Assembly (NCBI RefSeq): GCF_018128905.1
Contig: NZ_CP063808.1
Span: forward strand, 4,402,001 to 4,466,000
DNA length: 64,000 nucleotides
Direction: 5' to 3'
Source of the DNA: Streptomyces sp. A2-16
Lineage (GTDB): Bacteria > Actinomycetota > Actinomycetes > Streptomycetales > Streptomycetaceae
Below, in pieces: positions 1-8,075 of the stretch. Each line of letters begins with the position of its first letter. The first letter of the stretch is position 1. The notes beneath the pieces are model-generated. The model made no database searches, was not told where the DNA came from, and saw only the letters and a list, made by a program, of their open reading frames with translations. Both the position numbers and the translations under genes were made by a program.

Positions 1-964
1 CCAGCGCTTTGGCGATGCCGTCCCCGGGCATGCCGTAGTCGCGCAGCGCCCTCGGTGCGTCCAGCACCCGGCGCAGGGCGGCGAGACCGCCGTTCGCGGT
101 CCGGGTACGGAAGACCGTGCCGAGGGCCTGGGCGATCCGCGCCTCCGCCTCCGGAGCGTGCCGGGCGTTGAAGGCCAGCACGTAGGGCAGCACGACGGCG
201 TGGGTCTGAGCGTGCGGGAGGTTGAACATGCCGCCGAGGACGTGGCAGATCTTGTGATGCATCCCGGAGCCGGCCGAGGCGAACGCGACCGCGGCGAGGT
301 AGGCGCCGTACAGCGTCTGCTCGATGCCCTCGACGCTCGTCGAGTCCTCGGCCACCGCCGGTAGCCCGGTCGCGAGTGCGCGGATGCCCTCCTGCGCCAA
401 CGCCCGGTCGATCGGATCGGCACGCGGCGCCCACATCGAGTCCACGCAGTGCGCCATCGCGTTCAGGCCGCTGGCCACGGTCATCTCGCCGGGCAGCGTG
501 GTCAGCAGACCGGCGTCGTAGACGACCGAGGCGGGCAGCACCTTGTCGTCCACGCCGGTGGTCTTGGTCTCGCGTTCGGTCAGGCCCCATACGTTGGTCG
601 CCTCGGAGCCGGCGTACGTGGTGGGTACCGCGACGATCGGCAGCCCGGTGGTCAACGCCACCGCCTTGGCCAGACCCGTTGTCGAGCCGCCGCCGACGCT
701 GACCAGGATGTCCGCGCCCGCTCCGGCCGCGGCCTGGAGGGCGCGTGCCGCGACGTCGACCGGTACGTGCATCACGACCTCCTCGTGACGCAGGACGACC
801 GGGATCTCCTTCGCGATCGGGTCGGCCAGCTCCTTCTCGCGGTCCGACGCGATGAGCATGACCTTGGCACCGCCGAGCGCCTCGACCTCCGCGGCCACGG
901 CGGCGGGCGACTCCCCGGCCGCGAACACCACCCGCTGGGGGAGGGTTGCGTGGGTGAACTTCAT
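1..964 (-). CDS. Maleylacetate reductase, iron-type alcohol dehydrogenase fold (3' end cut by window)
   Basis: Reduces maleylacetate to 3-oxoadipate with NAD(P)H, the step after hydroxyquinol ring cleavage. The first 321 residues are visible of about 355 usual. Seen: a glycine-rich nucleotide-binding stretch SVGGGSTTGLAKA, the motif VPTTYAGSEATNVWG, and the metal/active-site region with NAMAHCVD, MHHKICHVLGG and HAQTHAVVLPY, all typical of this family rather than of general Fe-alcohol dehydrogenases. The ATG overlaps the stop of the upstream NTF2-like gene by ATGA, so translation is probably coupled. It fits functionally with the intradiol dioxygenase at 28194-29114, although that gene lies 28 kb away. 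The C-terminus lies beyond base 1. Confidence 0.88.
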   Translation of the reverse strand, partial: MKFTHATLPQRVVFAAGESPAAVAAEVEALGGAKVMLIASDREKELADPIAKEIPVVLRHEEVVMHVPVDVAARALQAAAGAGADILVSVGGGSTTGLAKAVALTTGLPIVAVPTTYAGSEATNVWGLTERETKTTGVDDKVLPASVVYDAGLLTTLPGEMTVASGLNAMAHCVDSMWAPRADPIDRALAQEGIRALATGLPAVAEDSTSVEGIEQTLYGAYLAAVAFASAGSGMHHKICHVLGGMFNLPHAQTHAVVLPYVLAFNARHAPEAEARIAQALGTVFRTRTANGGLAALRRVLDAPRALRDYGMPGDGIAKAL

Positions 965-1560
965 CAGGCTCCCGCCAGCCATTGCTTGCCTTCCGAGTAG
1001 AGCTGTTCGACTGCTGGACCGGTGAGGCCGGGGAGCCCGTCCCTCACCGTGAAGCCCGCCTTGGTCTGGAGATAGGCCAGATGCCGGTAGCCGACCGGGA
1101 ACCGGTCCAGCAGTTCGGAATCCAACGGCAACGAGGCGGCGGGATCTACGACGTCGAGCCGGTCCTTCTCGTAGATCGGCTGCCGGCGCACCAGGGTCCA
1201 GCGCCCCTGGTGGCGGGAGAGGAAGTCGTAGAAGCGGCCGGTGCAGACGACATCGACCTCGACGCCGTCGATGCCCGCGCGCTGATTGATCGTCATCTTC
1301 GTCTGGGCGACGGCCCGGTCGCCGACGATGTCCGCGGTGTGGCCGCCCAGGAAGTGGAGGATGCTGACCCCGTTCTCGAAGCCCTCACGACTGGCCTTGA
1401 TGAAGTCGGTGGCACTTCCCTGGAACCATGTGGCGCTCATCCAGCCGTCACGCGGATGCCAGACCGTGGCGAAGCGATCCCAGTCCCCGGCGTCGCGCCA
1501 CAGCGCCCAGTTCTCCACGAGCTGCCGGATCTCGTGGCGATCCTTGTCGCTCTGCGACAT
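964..1560 (-). CDS. SnoaL/NTF2-like fold protein, 198 aa
   Basis: A single cone-shaped NTF2-like domain with the usual pattern: N-terminal helix IRQLVENWALWRDAGDWDRF, the strand-rich middle and a C-terminal strand pair RWTLVRRQPIYEKDRL. Such proteins act as small hydroxylases, dehydratases, cyclases or oxygenase partners, and the exact reaction cannot be read from sequence. At 198 residues it is longer than a minimal NTF2 domain, with a tail ending KQWLAGA. It is coupled by ATGA to maleylacetate reductase, which suggests a role in the same aromatic pathway. It is one of four NTF2-fold genes in the first 24 kb and is not obviously close to the other three. Confidence 0.75.
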   Translation of the reverse strand: MSQSDKDRHEIRQLVENWALWRDAGDWDRFATVWHPRDGWMSATWFQGSATDFIKASREGFENGVSILHFLGGHTADIVGDRAVAQTKMTINQRAGIDGVEVDVVCTGRFYDFLSRHQGRWTLVRRQPIYEKDRLDVVDPAASLPLDSELLDRFPVGYRHLAYLQTKAGFTVRDGLPGLTGPAVEQLYSEGKQWLAGA

Positions 1561-1605
1561 TGTTGACTCCTTTGAGGGGCGGAGATCCCCGGCACAGGGG
1601 TCTCA

Positions 1606-1695
1606 TCAGAGAGACCGGAAGAACTCCTCCAGTTCCCGGTCGAGTTGTAGGGAGGTTTTCGTCTCCCGGGCGTCCGCCAGCCATGCCGCTCCCAC
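1606..1695 (-). other. Possible small ORF or coding remnant in the gap upstream of the NTF2-like gene
   Basis: The 236-bp gap 1561-1796 holds one minus-strand reading frame that looks protein-like: a GTG-started peptide of 29 residues ending LDRELEEFFRSL. The open frame extends further upstream through PRLWFLAAAFSPAVG without an obvious start. It may be a tiny gene or the broken C-terminus of a lost gene. No family is recognised. Confidence 0.2.
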
Positions 1696-1796
1696 CGCAG
1701 GGCTGAAAGCCGCGGCAAGGAACCACAGCCGGGGGAGCCCAGGCCGCAGGTGGGATGCACAGCAGTCACGCGCACCCCACCGACCTCGTCGCATCC

Positions 1797-3287
1797 TCAG
1801 ATGGGGTAGTGGCGGGATCCCGACTGGATGGTGATCCAGCGCAACTCGGTGAACTCCTCCAGCGCGGCGCGGGATCCGAACCGGCCCCAGCCGCTGGCGC
1901 CGACACCGCCGAAGGGCATCTGGGGTTCGTCGTGCACGGTGGCGCCGTTGATGTGGCAGATGCCGGACCTGATCCGGCGGGCCACGTCGAGTGCGGCGGC
2001 CGCGTCCTTGCCGAAGACCGCGGCGGAGAGTCCGTACTCGGTGTCGTTGGCGACCGCGACGGCCTCGTCGGTCGAATCGACCTCGATGATCGAGACCACA
2101 GGTCCGAAGGACTCCTCGCTGTAGACGCGCATGTCCGGAGTGACCCCGCGCAGCACGGTGGGCTGCACGAACAGGCCGTCGGCCGTGCCACCGGTCAGGA
2201 CCTGGGCGCCCTTGGCGCGGGCGTCCTCGATCAACGCGACCACGTGGTCCCGGGCGGCCGTGTGGACCAGCGGACCGATCTGTGAGGAGGGATCGCTCGG
2301 CGGTCCGACGACGAGCTTGGCGGCACGCTCGGCCAGACGGGAGCAGAGCTCGTCGGCGACCGTCCTGTCCACGATGACGCGCTCCGTCGACATGCAGATC
2401 TCGCCCTGGTTCATGAAGGCACCGAAACTGGCCGCGGCCGCGGCCTCCTCCAGATCGGCGTCGGGAAGCACCAGGAAGGGCGCCTTGCCACCGAGTTCGA
2501 GGACCACACGGGTCAGGTGGCGACCGCCGAGCTCGCCGATGATGCGACCGACCTTGCTGGATCCCGTGAAGTTCACACGGGTCACGGCCGGGTGGGCGAT
2601 CAGCGCCTCGACGACGCTCGGGCCGTCCTGGGGCGCGTTGCTGATGAGGTTGACCGCTCCGGCGGGCACGCCGGCGTCGTGCAGTACCTGCACGATGGCG
2701 GCCTGGGTGAGCGGCGTCTGCTCGGAGGACTTCAGGACCACGGTGTTTCCCCACACCAGCGGCCACACGATGGCCCGTACGCCGAGGATCAGCGGTGCGT
2801 TCCACGGTGCGATGCCGACGACGACACCGACCGGCTGACGTACGCCGAGGGCGGTGAGGCCGGGCACGTCGGACGGGATGACCTCGCCGACGGCCGCGTA
2901 CGCCTGGGCGGCCGCCTCGACGAACATGCCTTTCGCGACATGCACGTTGAAGCCGCACCAGGGGAGGGTGGCCCCCATCTCGCGGCTCATCGTGGCCACG
3001 ATCTCGTCGGTGCGCTCGGCCAGCAGGACGGCCGCACGCTCCAGAACCGACCGGCGTGCGGCCGGCGGGAGGCTCGACCACTCCGCAAGCGCGGCCGCCG
3101 CCGCGTCCACCGCGAGGTTGACGTCCTCGACGGAGGCCGCCGCGACCCGCGCGATCGGTTCACCGGTCAGGGCCTCGGTCGTCTCGAAATAGCGGCCGTC
3201 CCTGGCCGCGACGTGCTCGCCCGCGATGAGGAGATCGCTGGTCCGGACCGCACCGGACGTGGGTGCCTCGGTCTCAGTGGCTGACAT
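1797..3287 (-). CDS. NAD(P)-dependent aldehyde dehydrogenase, benzaldehyde/vanillin/salicylaldehyde type
   Basis: Oxidises an aldehyde, probably aromatic, to the acid. The protein has 496 residues, normal for the ALDH superfamily. Visible: the NAD-binding region GIAPWNAPL and the lysine of VVLKSSEQTP, the glycine turn FTGSSKVG, the general-base glutamate in LELGGKAPF, the nucleophilic cysteine in NQGEICMSTER (an arrangement seen in vanillin and salicylaldehyde dehydrogenases) and EESFGPVV. I place the start at the ATG at 3287 because a GGTGAGG ribosome site precedes it; that site lies inside the longer reading frame opening at 3305. Downstream of the Rieske unit on the same strand, it could act on an aldehyde made by the GMC enzyme. 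Confidence 0.9.
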   Translation of the reverse strand: MSATETEAPTSGAVRTSDLLIAGEHVAARDGRYFETTEALTGEPIARVAAASVEDVNLAVDAAAAALAEWSSLPPAARRSVLERAAVLLAERTDEIVATMSREMGATLPWCGFNVHVAKGMFVEAAAQAYAAVGEVIPSDVPGLTALGVRQPVGVVVGIAPWNAPLILGVRAIVWPLVWGNTVVLKSSEQTPLTQAAIVQVLHDAGVPAGAVNLISNAPQDGPSVVEALIAHPAVTRVNFTGSSKVGRIIGELGGRHLTRVVLELGGKAPFLVLPDADLEEAAAAASFGAFMNQGEICMSTERVIVDRTVADELCSRLAERAAKLVVGPPSDPSSQIGPLVHTAARDHVVALIEDARAKGAQVLTGGTADGLFVQPTVLRGVTPDMRVYSEESFGPVVSIIEVDSTDEAVAVANDTEYGLSAAVFGKDAAAALDVARRIRSGICHINGATVHDEPQMPFGGVGASGWGRFGSRAALEEFTELRWITIQSGSRHYPI

Positions 3288-3429
3288 GTGTTGCCTCACC
3301 TTCACGACAGCGGCGATCGCCGCGCGAACTCTTCGTGTCGAACTCTCTGGGGCCGATGGCCCGGGCTGAAGCCTCTTGTCCGTTCATCGAACAGCGGAGT
3401 GGGGGTGACCTGGTCGGCCCTCCCGGGCC

Positions 3430-3837
3430 TCAGACCGGCGGCATCCGCTTGGACTGGTGCAGGTGCGCCAGGCGCCAGCCCTCGGAGGTCTCCTCCCAGA
3501 CGCGCGTCACCGTCTCCTGGACCGGGAACGGCGGGAGGTTCTCGTCGAAGATGATGTGCATCTCCTGGAGACACGTGGTGATCGCCGTGGTGCCACGGAC
3601 CGTGATGCTGAGTTCCTCCGCCTTGGCGAACACGTGGCGGCGGCGGGTCCAGGTGAAATGGGCGAAGGCCCTTCCGTCGTCGATCTTTCCGACGGGGCCG
3701 TGGACGGCGCGGCTGTCCTCCAGCATGAGAGAGGCGATCGCTTCTTCGCTCTCGGTGAGCGCCGCGAGCCACGCGGCCTCGGCCTGCTCGATCGCCTCGA
3801 TGGTCCCGGTGGTTGCGGTGGACGTCGTTGTCGTCAT
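3430..3837 (-). CDS. NTF2/SnoaL-like small protein of Rieske unit 1, 135 aa
   Basis: The third gene of the first oxygenase unit; its ATG overlaps the reductase stop by ATGA. A one-domain NTF2-like fold: helix IEQAEAAWLAALTESEEAI, central strands around HVFAKAEELSI, and C-terminal RVWEETSEGWRLAHLHQSKR. It is clearly related to the third gene of unit 2 (18398-18877), sharing EAAWLAA, SCLQEM/TCLQEM, VTRVW and WRLAHL/WQLAHL. The small subunits of ring-hydroxylating dioxygenases share this superfamily fold, so it may be a diverged beta subunit, but an independent small enzyme or helper is equally possible. An upstream ATG at 3879 is rejected because it lies inside the reductase gene. Confidence 0.8.
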   Translation of the reverse strand: MTTTTSTATTGTIEAIEQAEAAWLAALTESEEAIASLMLEDSRAVHGPVGKIDDGRAFAHFTWTRRRHVFAKAEELSITVRGTTAITTCLQEMHIIFDENLPPFPVQETVTRVWEETSEGWRLAHLHQSKRMPPV

Positions 3838-4796
3838 AGGTCCAGCTCCAGAATCGGTGAGTGTGCTCGCGAGGAGCACGTGGTGAACATGCCGTCGGCG
3901 CGCTCACGGTCGGTCAGGATGTCGTCGCGGTGGTCGGGTTCTCCGGCGAGTACACGCACGATGCACTCGCCGCAGATTCCCTGCTGGCAGGAGTAGGGGG
4001 CGTCGACGCCGGCCGCGAGCAGGACGTCGAGGACGCTCTCGCCGTCCTTGATCTCGTACTCGTGCCCGGACTTGGCGAGCCGCACGGTGAAGGCTCCGCC
4101 GGCCGTGTGTGCTGCGGTGTCCTCCACGGGTGCGAAGCGCTCCTTGTGGATCGCTTCGGCGGGCCATCCCGCTCCGCGTGCGGAGGAGATCACGAAGTCC
4201 ATGAAGCCCCCGGGACCGCACACGTAGATCGCCGCCCCGGGGTCGGGCGGGCCGATGTCGCCGGCGACGCTGAAGCGCTGCTCGTCCGGGCCGTCGTCGA
4301 AGTGGAGCCGCACGCGGGGGTTGTTCTCCAGCTCCTCGACGAACGCCGAATCCGCCCGGCTCCGGCCGCAGTAGTGCAACTCGTACTCCGCGCCCCTGGC
4401 TTCGAGTGCGTGCGCCATCGCCAGCAGGGGAGTGACGCCGATGCCGCCGGCCACCAGCAGATGACGGCGGGCCTCGTCCGAGACACCGAACCTGTTGCGC
4501 GGACGCGAGATCCGCAGCCGGTCGCCCTCACGGAGCCGGTGCATCCCCAGAGAGCCGCCGCGCGACGCCGCCTCGGCCAGCACGGCCAGCCGGTATCGGG
4601 TGCGGTCCTGCGGCGGCCCGCACAGGGAGTACTGCCGGATCAGCCCGGACGCACCGTCCACGAGTACGTCGACATGAGCGCCGGCGGCGAACTCCGGGAG
4701 CTCACCGTCGTCGGGCCTGACCAGGTCGAGCACCACGATTCGGCTGGTCGCGTCGCGCCGGGCGACCACGATCGTGTCGAGCCACTCGTTGTTCAT
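3834..4796 (-). CDS. PDR/VanB-type oxygenase reductase with C-terminal 2Fe-2S ferredoxin domain (unit 1)
   Basis: Passes electrons from NAD(P)H through flavin and a plant-type 2Fe-2S cluster to the partner Rieske oxygenase. It has 320 residues, the normal length. Domains in order: FMN-binding barrel with RQYSLCGPP near residue 75, nucleotide-binding domain with GGIGVTPLLAM and VCGPGGFMD, then ferredoxin domain with cluster cysteines C270, C275, C278 and C307. It starts 9 bp after the Rieske gene and overlaps the NTF2-like gene, so the three are one transcript. It is the paralogue of 17436-18401. Confidence 0.93.
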   Translation of the reverse strand: MNNEWLDTIVVARRDATSRIVVLDLVRPDDGELPEFAAGAHVDVLVDGASGLIRQYSLCGPPQDRTRYRLAVLAEAASRGGSLGMHRLREGDRLRISRPRNRFGVSDEARRHLLVAGGIGVTPLLAMAHALEARGAEYELHYCGRSRADSAFVEELENNPRVRLHFDDGPDEQRFSVAGDIGPPDPGAAIYVCGPGGFMDFVISSARGAGWPAEAIHKERFAPVEDTAAHTAGGAFTVRLAKSGHEYEIKDGESVLDVLLAAGVDAPYSCQQGICGECIVRVLAGEPDHRDDILTDRERADGMFTTCSSRAHSPILELDL

Positions 4797-4805
4797 CGTT
4801 CTCGC

Positions 4806-6092
4806 TCAGACCGCGGCGGCCACGGCGTCGTCGCCCGCCGGGCGCCTGCCGAGGGTGAAGAGGCCGGTCTCGACGCGGTGGACCTCCGACGCGTCGCGGA
4901 CGATGTTGATCGGGTCGCGCCCGGCCTCGACGTCGTCGGCCATCGCGAGAAGCATGCGACGCAGCATGACGACGCCGCGGTCTCCGGTGGCCAGGGTCTC
5001 CTCGGAGTCCAGGGTGATCGCTCCCTGCGAGCCCTGTGCCTCCGTGTCACCCGGGAACCTCTGACGCTCCTCGTCGGTCAGCTCGTGGTTCTGCTTGCCG
5101 TTCTGCGTGATGCCGATGACGAAGCGGACCATGCGCTCGGGATCGTTCGTGCGGATCGAGAAGAAGAGCCGGTGGCTGGTGTCATCGGAGGGCACGACCC
5201 ACAGCAACTGGTCCGGCCGCCCGTCGGGCGTGGGCTTCACGTAGTCCGGCAGGCCGAAGACGTTGGGCAGGTGTTGATCGACCGCGAAGCCGTACTCGGT
5301 GACCTCGCCGTCCTCGCCCTCCATCTCGAACCGCTGGGTGTACTTCAGACCGTGGTCGGTGCGCTCGTAGGTCAGGCGCTCGGCGATGGTGGCCGGGTCG
5401 AAGAAGTTCTCGGGGTAGCCGAAGGTGCCGGTGCCCAGCATCTGGTACCCGCTGTGGGTGGAGTGGAGCCAGGTGACGTGCGTCGGGTCGGCGGAGTTCT
5501 CGTAGATGTTGAGCCAGCTGAAGTCCGTCGGCATGCCGAGGACCGCGGCGTGCGGGACCGGCCAGCTGGCGAAGTACTTCTCGTCCTCCGCCGGGTTCTC
5601 CAGCGCGTCGTAGCGGGGGAGTTCGGGCTTGAGCTCGGGCGGACCCATGTAGACGAAGACCAGGCCGTAGCGCTCTGCGACGGGGTACCACGGCTGACGG
5701 GCGGCGTCGCGCCTGCGTCCCAGGCCCGGTTCGCACGCCTGCTCGATGCAGTGGCCCTGGACGTCGAACTTCCAGCCGTGGTAGCAGCAGCGGATGCCGT
5801 CGTCCTCCACGCGGCCGTAGAAGAGGCTGGCGCCGCGGTGCGTGCAGCGCTCGATCACGACACCGGGGTTGCCCTGCCCGTCCCGGAACACGACCAGGTC
5901 CTCGCCCAGGACGCGGGTCTTCTGGGGCAGGGCACCGGCAACGAGCGTCTCGGAGCTGGCGACGGGGTGCCAGTAGCGGCGCAGCGCCTCGCCCATGGGT
6001 GTACCGGGCCCGACTTCGCGCAGGCGGGCGTTGTACGAGGGCTTCGGGCGGCCGTAGGCCGTGCCGGTGTCGACGTCTGAAGTGGTGGTCAT
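4806..6092 (-). CDS. Rieske non-haem iron oxygenase alpha subunit, phthalate-4,5-dioxygenase/VanA-like (unit 1)
   Basis: A terminal oxygenase that hydroxylates or demethylates an aromatic substrate. It has 428 residues from the ATG at 6092, which has a GGGAGA site upstream; the longer frame to 6185 lacks one. The Rieske cluster ligands are C83, H85, C102 and H105 (CTHRG ... CCYHGW). The mononuclear iron region is N199-x2-D202-x2-H205-x4-H210 in YENSADPTHVTWLH. The family is usually homo-oligomeric without a beta subunit. The substrate cannot be read from sequence. Upstream lies a divergent TetR gene, the likely regulator. About half the residues appear shared with the unit 2 protein by eye, with the strongest match in the first 160 residues. 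Confidence 0.92.
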   Translation of the reverse strand: MTTTSDVDTGTAYGRPKPSYNARLREVGPGTPMGEALRRYWHPVASSETLVAGALPQKTRVLGEDLVVFRDGQGNPGVVIERCTHRGASLFYGRVEDDGIRCCYHGWKFDVQGHCIEQACEPGLGRRRDAARQPWYPVAERYGLVFVYMGPPELKPELPRYDALENPAEDEKYFASWPVPHAAVLGMPTDFSWLNIYENSADPTHVTWLHSTHSGYQMLGTGTFGYPENFFDPATIAERLTYERTDHGLKYTQRFEMEGEDGEVTEYGFAVDQHLPNVFGLPDYVKPTPDGRPDQLLWVVPSDDTSHRLFFSIRTNDPERMVRFVIGITQNGKQNHELTDEERQRFPGDTEAQGSQGAITLDSEETLATGDRGVVMLRRMLLAMADDVEAGRDPINIVRDASEVHRVETGLFTLGRRPAGDDAVAAAV

Positions 6093-6353
6093 CGTGCTGT
6101 CTCCCGTGCGGCTCGGGCGCACAACCGGTGGCGCGCAGAGCAGGGGGGAGGTCACCTGCGAGGGCACCACCATGTGCAGCCTCAAATAGGATTGTTAATT
6201 CACATTCGCATTTCACTCGGTTGTGCGTCAAGGGTCATGTCCAGGTGCTCCCTCGGGCCGGGAGAGATGGCCTGATGGCGGACGCGGGCCGGTAGGGCGT
6301 GGTGCCGTCCATGCCCGGGGCGTATGGCCCCTGGCTGCCTTTAGGCTGGGACG
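6093..6353. promoter_or_regulatory. Divergent promoter region between Rieske unit 1 and its TetR gene
   Basis: A 261-bp gap with a local AT-rich patch at 6181-6220. It contains TTCACATT at 6199-6206 followed by a second TTCAC at 6212. The same TTCACAT motif recurs, as part of an inverted repeat, downstream of the TetR gene at 7009-7034. I infer operator sites for the 6354-6995 repressor; the exact promoters are not resolved. Confidence 0.45.
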
Positions 6354-6995
6354 GTGACTACCGAACCGACACTCGATCTGCCCCCGGCGCAGCAGGCGCG
6401 CAGCCGGCTCACCCAGCAGCGGATCCTCGAGGCGGGGACGGCCCTCCTGGAAGAGGGCGGTACCGAGGCGCTCACTGTCGCCGCCGTCGCTTCTCGGGCG
6501 GGCGTTTCGGTGGGCAGCGTCTATCGGCGGTTCGGCGACAAGGACCGCCTGCTCGCGGCGCTGCAGCACGACATGATCGACCAGTTTCGCGCCGACATCA
6601 TCCACCGTTTCGCTCCGCTGCGAACGGATCCGACCGCACTGGTCACCTCGGCGGTCACCGGGCTCACCGAGACGTATCAAGTCCACGAGCGCCTGATGCG
6701 CGTCTTCCTGGCCGCGGGTGCCACCGATACCGCCGTGGCCCGGGTCGGGTCCGAGGCCGCCATGGACGCCAACCGTGTCTTCCGGCAGTTCCTGGAGCCG
6801 ATCGTGCCGATGATCGACGCGCCGGAGCCGGAGCTGCGCCTGGACGTCGTCTACCGGTTGATCTACGGCACCTGCCAGAACCGCGTGCTGTACGGCGAAC
6901 TGTTCGAGTCCGACCGGCCGCTGACGTGGCGTCAGCTCACCGACGAGCTCGTGAGCGTCGCCTGCCTGTACCTCCTCGGCGCGTCGGCGCAGTAG
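6354..6995 (+). CDS. TetR-family transcriptional regulator
   Basis: 213 residues from a GTG start. The N-terminal helix-turn-helix is canonical: RILEAGTALLEEGGTEALTV, then AVASRAGVSVGSVYRRFGDK. The ligand-binding half is all helical and family-typical but unassigned. It is divergent from Rieske unit 1 and followed by the GlcG-like gene, with shared TTCACAT sites on both sides, so it likely represses both and is released by an aromatic ligand (inference). Confidence 0.9.
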   Translation: MTTEPTLDLPPAQQARSRLTQQRILEAGTALLEEGGTEALTVAAVASRAGVSVGSVYRRFGDKDRLLAALQHDMIDQFRADIIHRFAPLRTDPTALVTSAVTGLTETYQVHERLMRVFLAAGATDTAVARVGSEAAMDANRVFRQFLEPIVPMIDAPEPELRLDVVYRLIYGTCQNRVLYGELFESDRPLTWRQLTDELVSVACLYLLGASAQ

Positions 6996-7008
6996 CTCCG
7001 GGTCCGTG

Positions 7009-7034
7009 ATGTGAATGCGAGGATCGCTTCACAT
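7009..7034. promoter_or_regulatory. Inverted-repeat operator ahead of the GlcG-like gene
   Basis: Perfect 7-bp arms ATGTGAA (7009-7015) and TTCACAT (7028-7034), 12 bp apart, lie 56 bp before the GlcG-like start. The arm sequence matches the TTCACATT at 6199 in the divergent promoter on the other side of the TetR gene. Probable TetR operator. Confidence 0.55.
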
Positions 7035-7089
7035 TTACGTCGGGCGTCGGCATACTGGGCGCCCGGTCGTCGAGGAAAGGACCCGCTCC

Positions 7090-7512
7090 ATGCGAGAGCC
7101 GCTCAGCTACGAGATCGCGCACGGCGCCGCACTTGCCGCTCTTGAAGCGGGAAGGGCCGACGGGCACCAGGTGTGTGCTGTCGTGGTCAACCGAAGTGGC
7201 GTCACGAAGGTCCTCCTCAGCGACGACGGTGTCGGCCTCCTCGGCGTGGAGACCGCGCGACGCAAGGCCTACACATCGGCCGTGAGCGGTGTCCCCACGG
7301 CCAAGTTCGCGGCATTCGCCGCGTCCCCGCAGATGCAGGTGGCACCTCCCCACCTGGTCGACGCCAACCTTCTGCCGGTCGCGGGCGGCGTGCCGATCAT
7401 GACGGCCGACGGGGAGGTCATCGGCGCGATCGGCGTGGGCGGGGCGGACGACGTCACGGACGACCGCATCGCGCAGCAGGCTCGCGATTCCGTCGCGAAG
7501 ATCGTCGCGTAG
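7090..7512 (+). CDS. GlcG/HbpS-like (DUF336/PF03928) protein, copy A
   Basis: 140 residues. The ATG at 7090 is preceded by GAGGAAAGG; a longer frame from 7015 runs through the operator and is rejected. It is a member of the small alpha/beta family that includes the haem-binding HbpS and GlcG of the glycolate locus: VVNRSGVTKVLLSDDG, TARRKAYTSAVSGVPT, GGVPIM and IGAIGVGGADDVTDD are family hallmarks. Members are often next to oxidoreductases, and their biochemical role is not settled. The paralogue at 13582-14004 begins with the same six residues, MREPLS. Confidence 0.88.
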   Translation: MREPLSYEIAHGAALAALEAGRADGHQVCAVVVNRSGVTKVLLSDDGVGLLGVETARRKAYTSAVSGVPTAKFAAFAASPQMQVAPPHLVDANLLPVAGGVPIMTADGEVIGAIGVGGADDVTDDRIAQQARDSVAKIVA

Positions 7513-8075
7513 GTCGCTGTCTGCGCCTGCCCTCCGGTCGGTGCGGCGGGTGGGTGCATCGGTGCCGTCGTCGCGACCCCTGGGTGTGGCTGATCCCTGG
7601 GTGCAGGTCCGTGTGACCTCGCATGGTGTGCCCGGCGCTCCCGGGAACGTCGACCCGACCGGACCCGAGCCGACCCGAGCCGACCCGAGCCGACCGGACC
7701 CGACCCGAGCCGACCCGACCGGACCCGACCCGAGCCGACCGGACCCGAGCCGATGCGACGACTGTGCTCCCTCGGAAGGGCGAGCTGGAGTTCGCGGCCG
7801 AAGCGTTTGTGTCGGACTCACGCCCAGGCCGGACGCGGCGGCGATCACGACTCGCGCTTGTCGCATGAGGGGTCGACTCCCCGTCGCTTCTGGTCGGAGC
7901 CGGTTGTGGATCGCCGGTCGGGACTCCGATGCGACACCGGCCCCGCGGTAGCGAGAAGCGGCAGCAGCCGGGCGCGCGAGCCGGCTTGTCTGTGTGTGCG
8001 CTTCGAGAGGCGCGCCGACGCCGGGCAGGCGGCGCTCCTGAGCCCACGGGTGGGTGCCCGGCCGGTGTGAAGGGC
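7513..8075. other. 563-bp intergenic region with pentamer repeat, no supported gene
   Basis: Between the GlcG-like gene and the MarR stop. Open frames cross it on both strands, but they owe their length to the repeat at 7651-7750 and high GC. No ribosome sites or family motifs are seen. Confidence 0.6.
7651..7750. repeat. Twenty tandem 5-bp units (CGACC/CGAGC/GGACC)
   Basis: Exactly 100 bp resolves into twenty pentamers, each CGACC, CGAGC or GGACC, mixed without strict order. A variable short-tandem repeat, probably slippage-prone. No coding role is supported. Confidence 0.9.

Noticed and set aside
3861..6080. 739-codon plus-strand open frame
   Set aside because: Antisense to the reductase and Rieske genes. 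Its length is due to G/C bias in third positions and it has no motif.
7541..7951. Open frames rich in repeated RVGSG or PTRAD units
   Set aside because: Created by the 5-bp tandem repeat; no start signal or domain.
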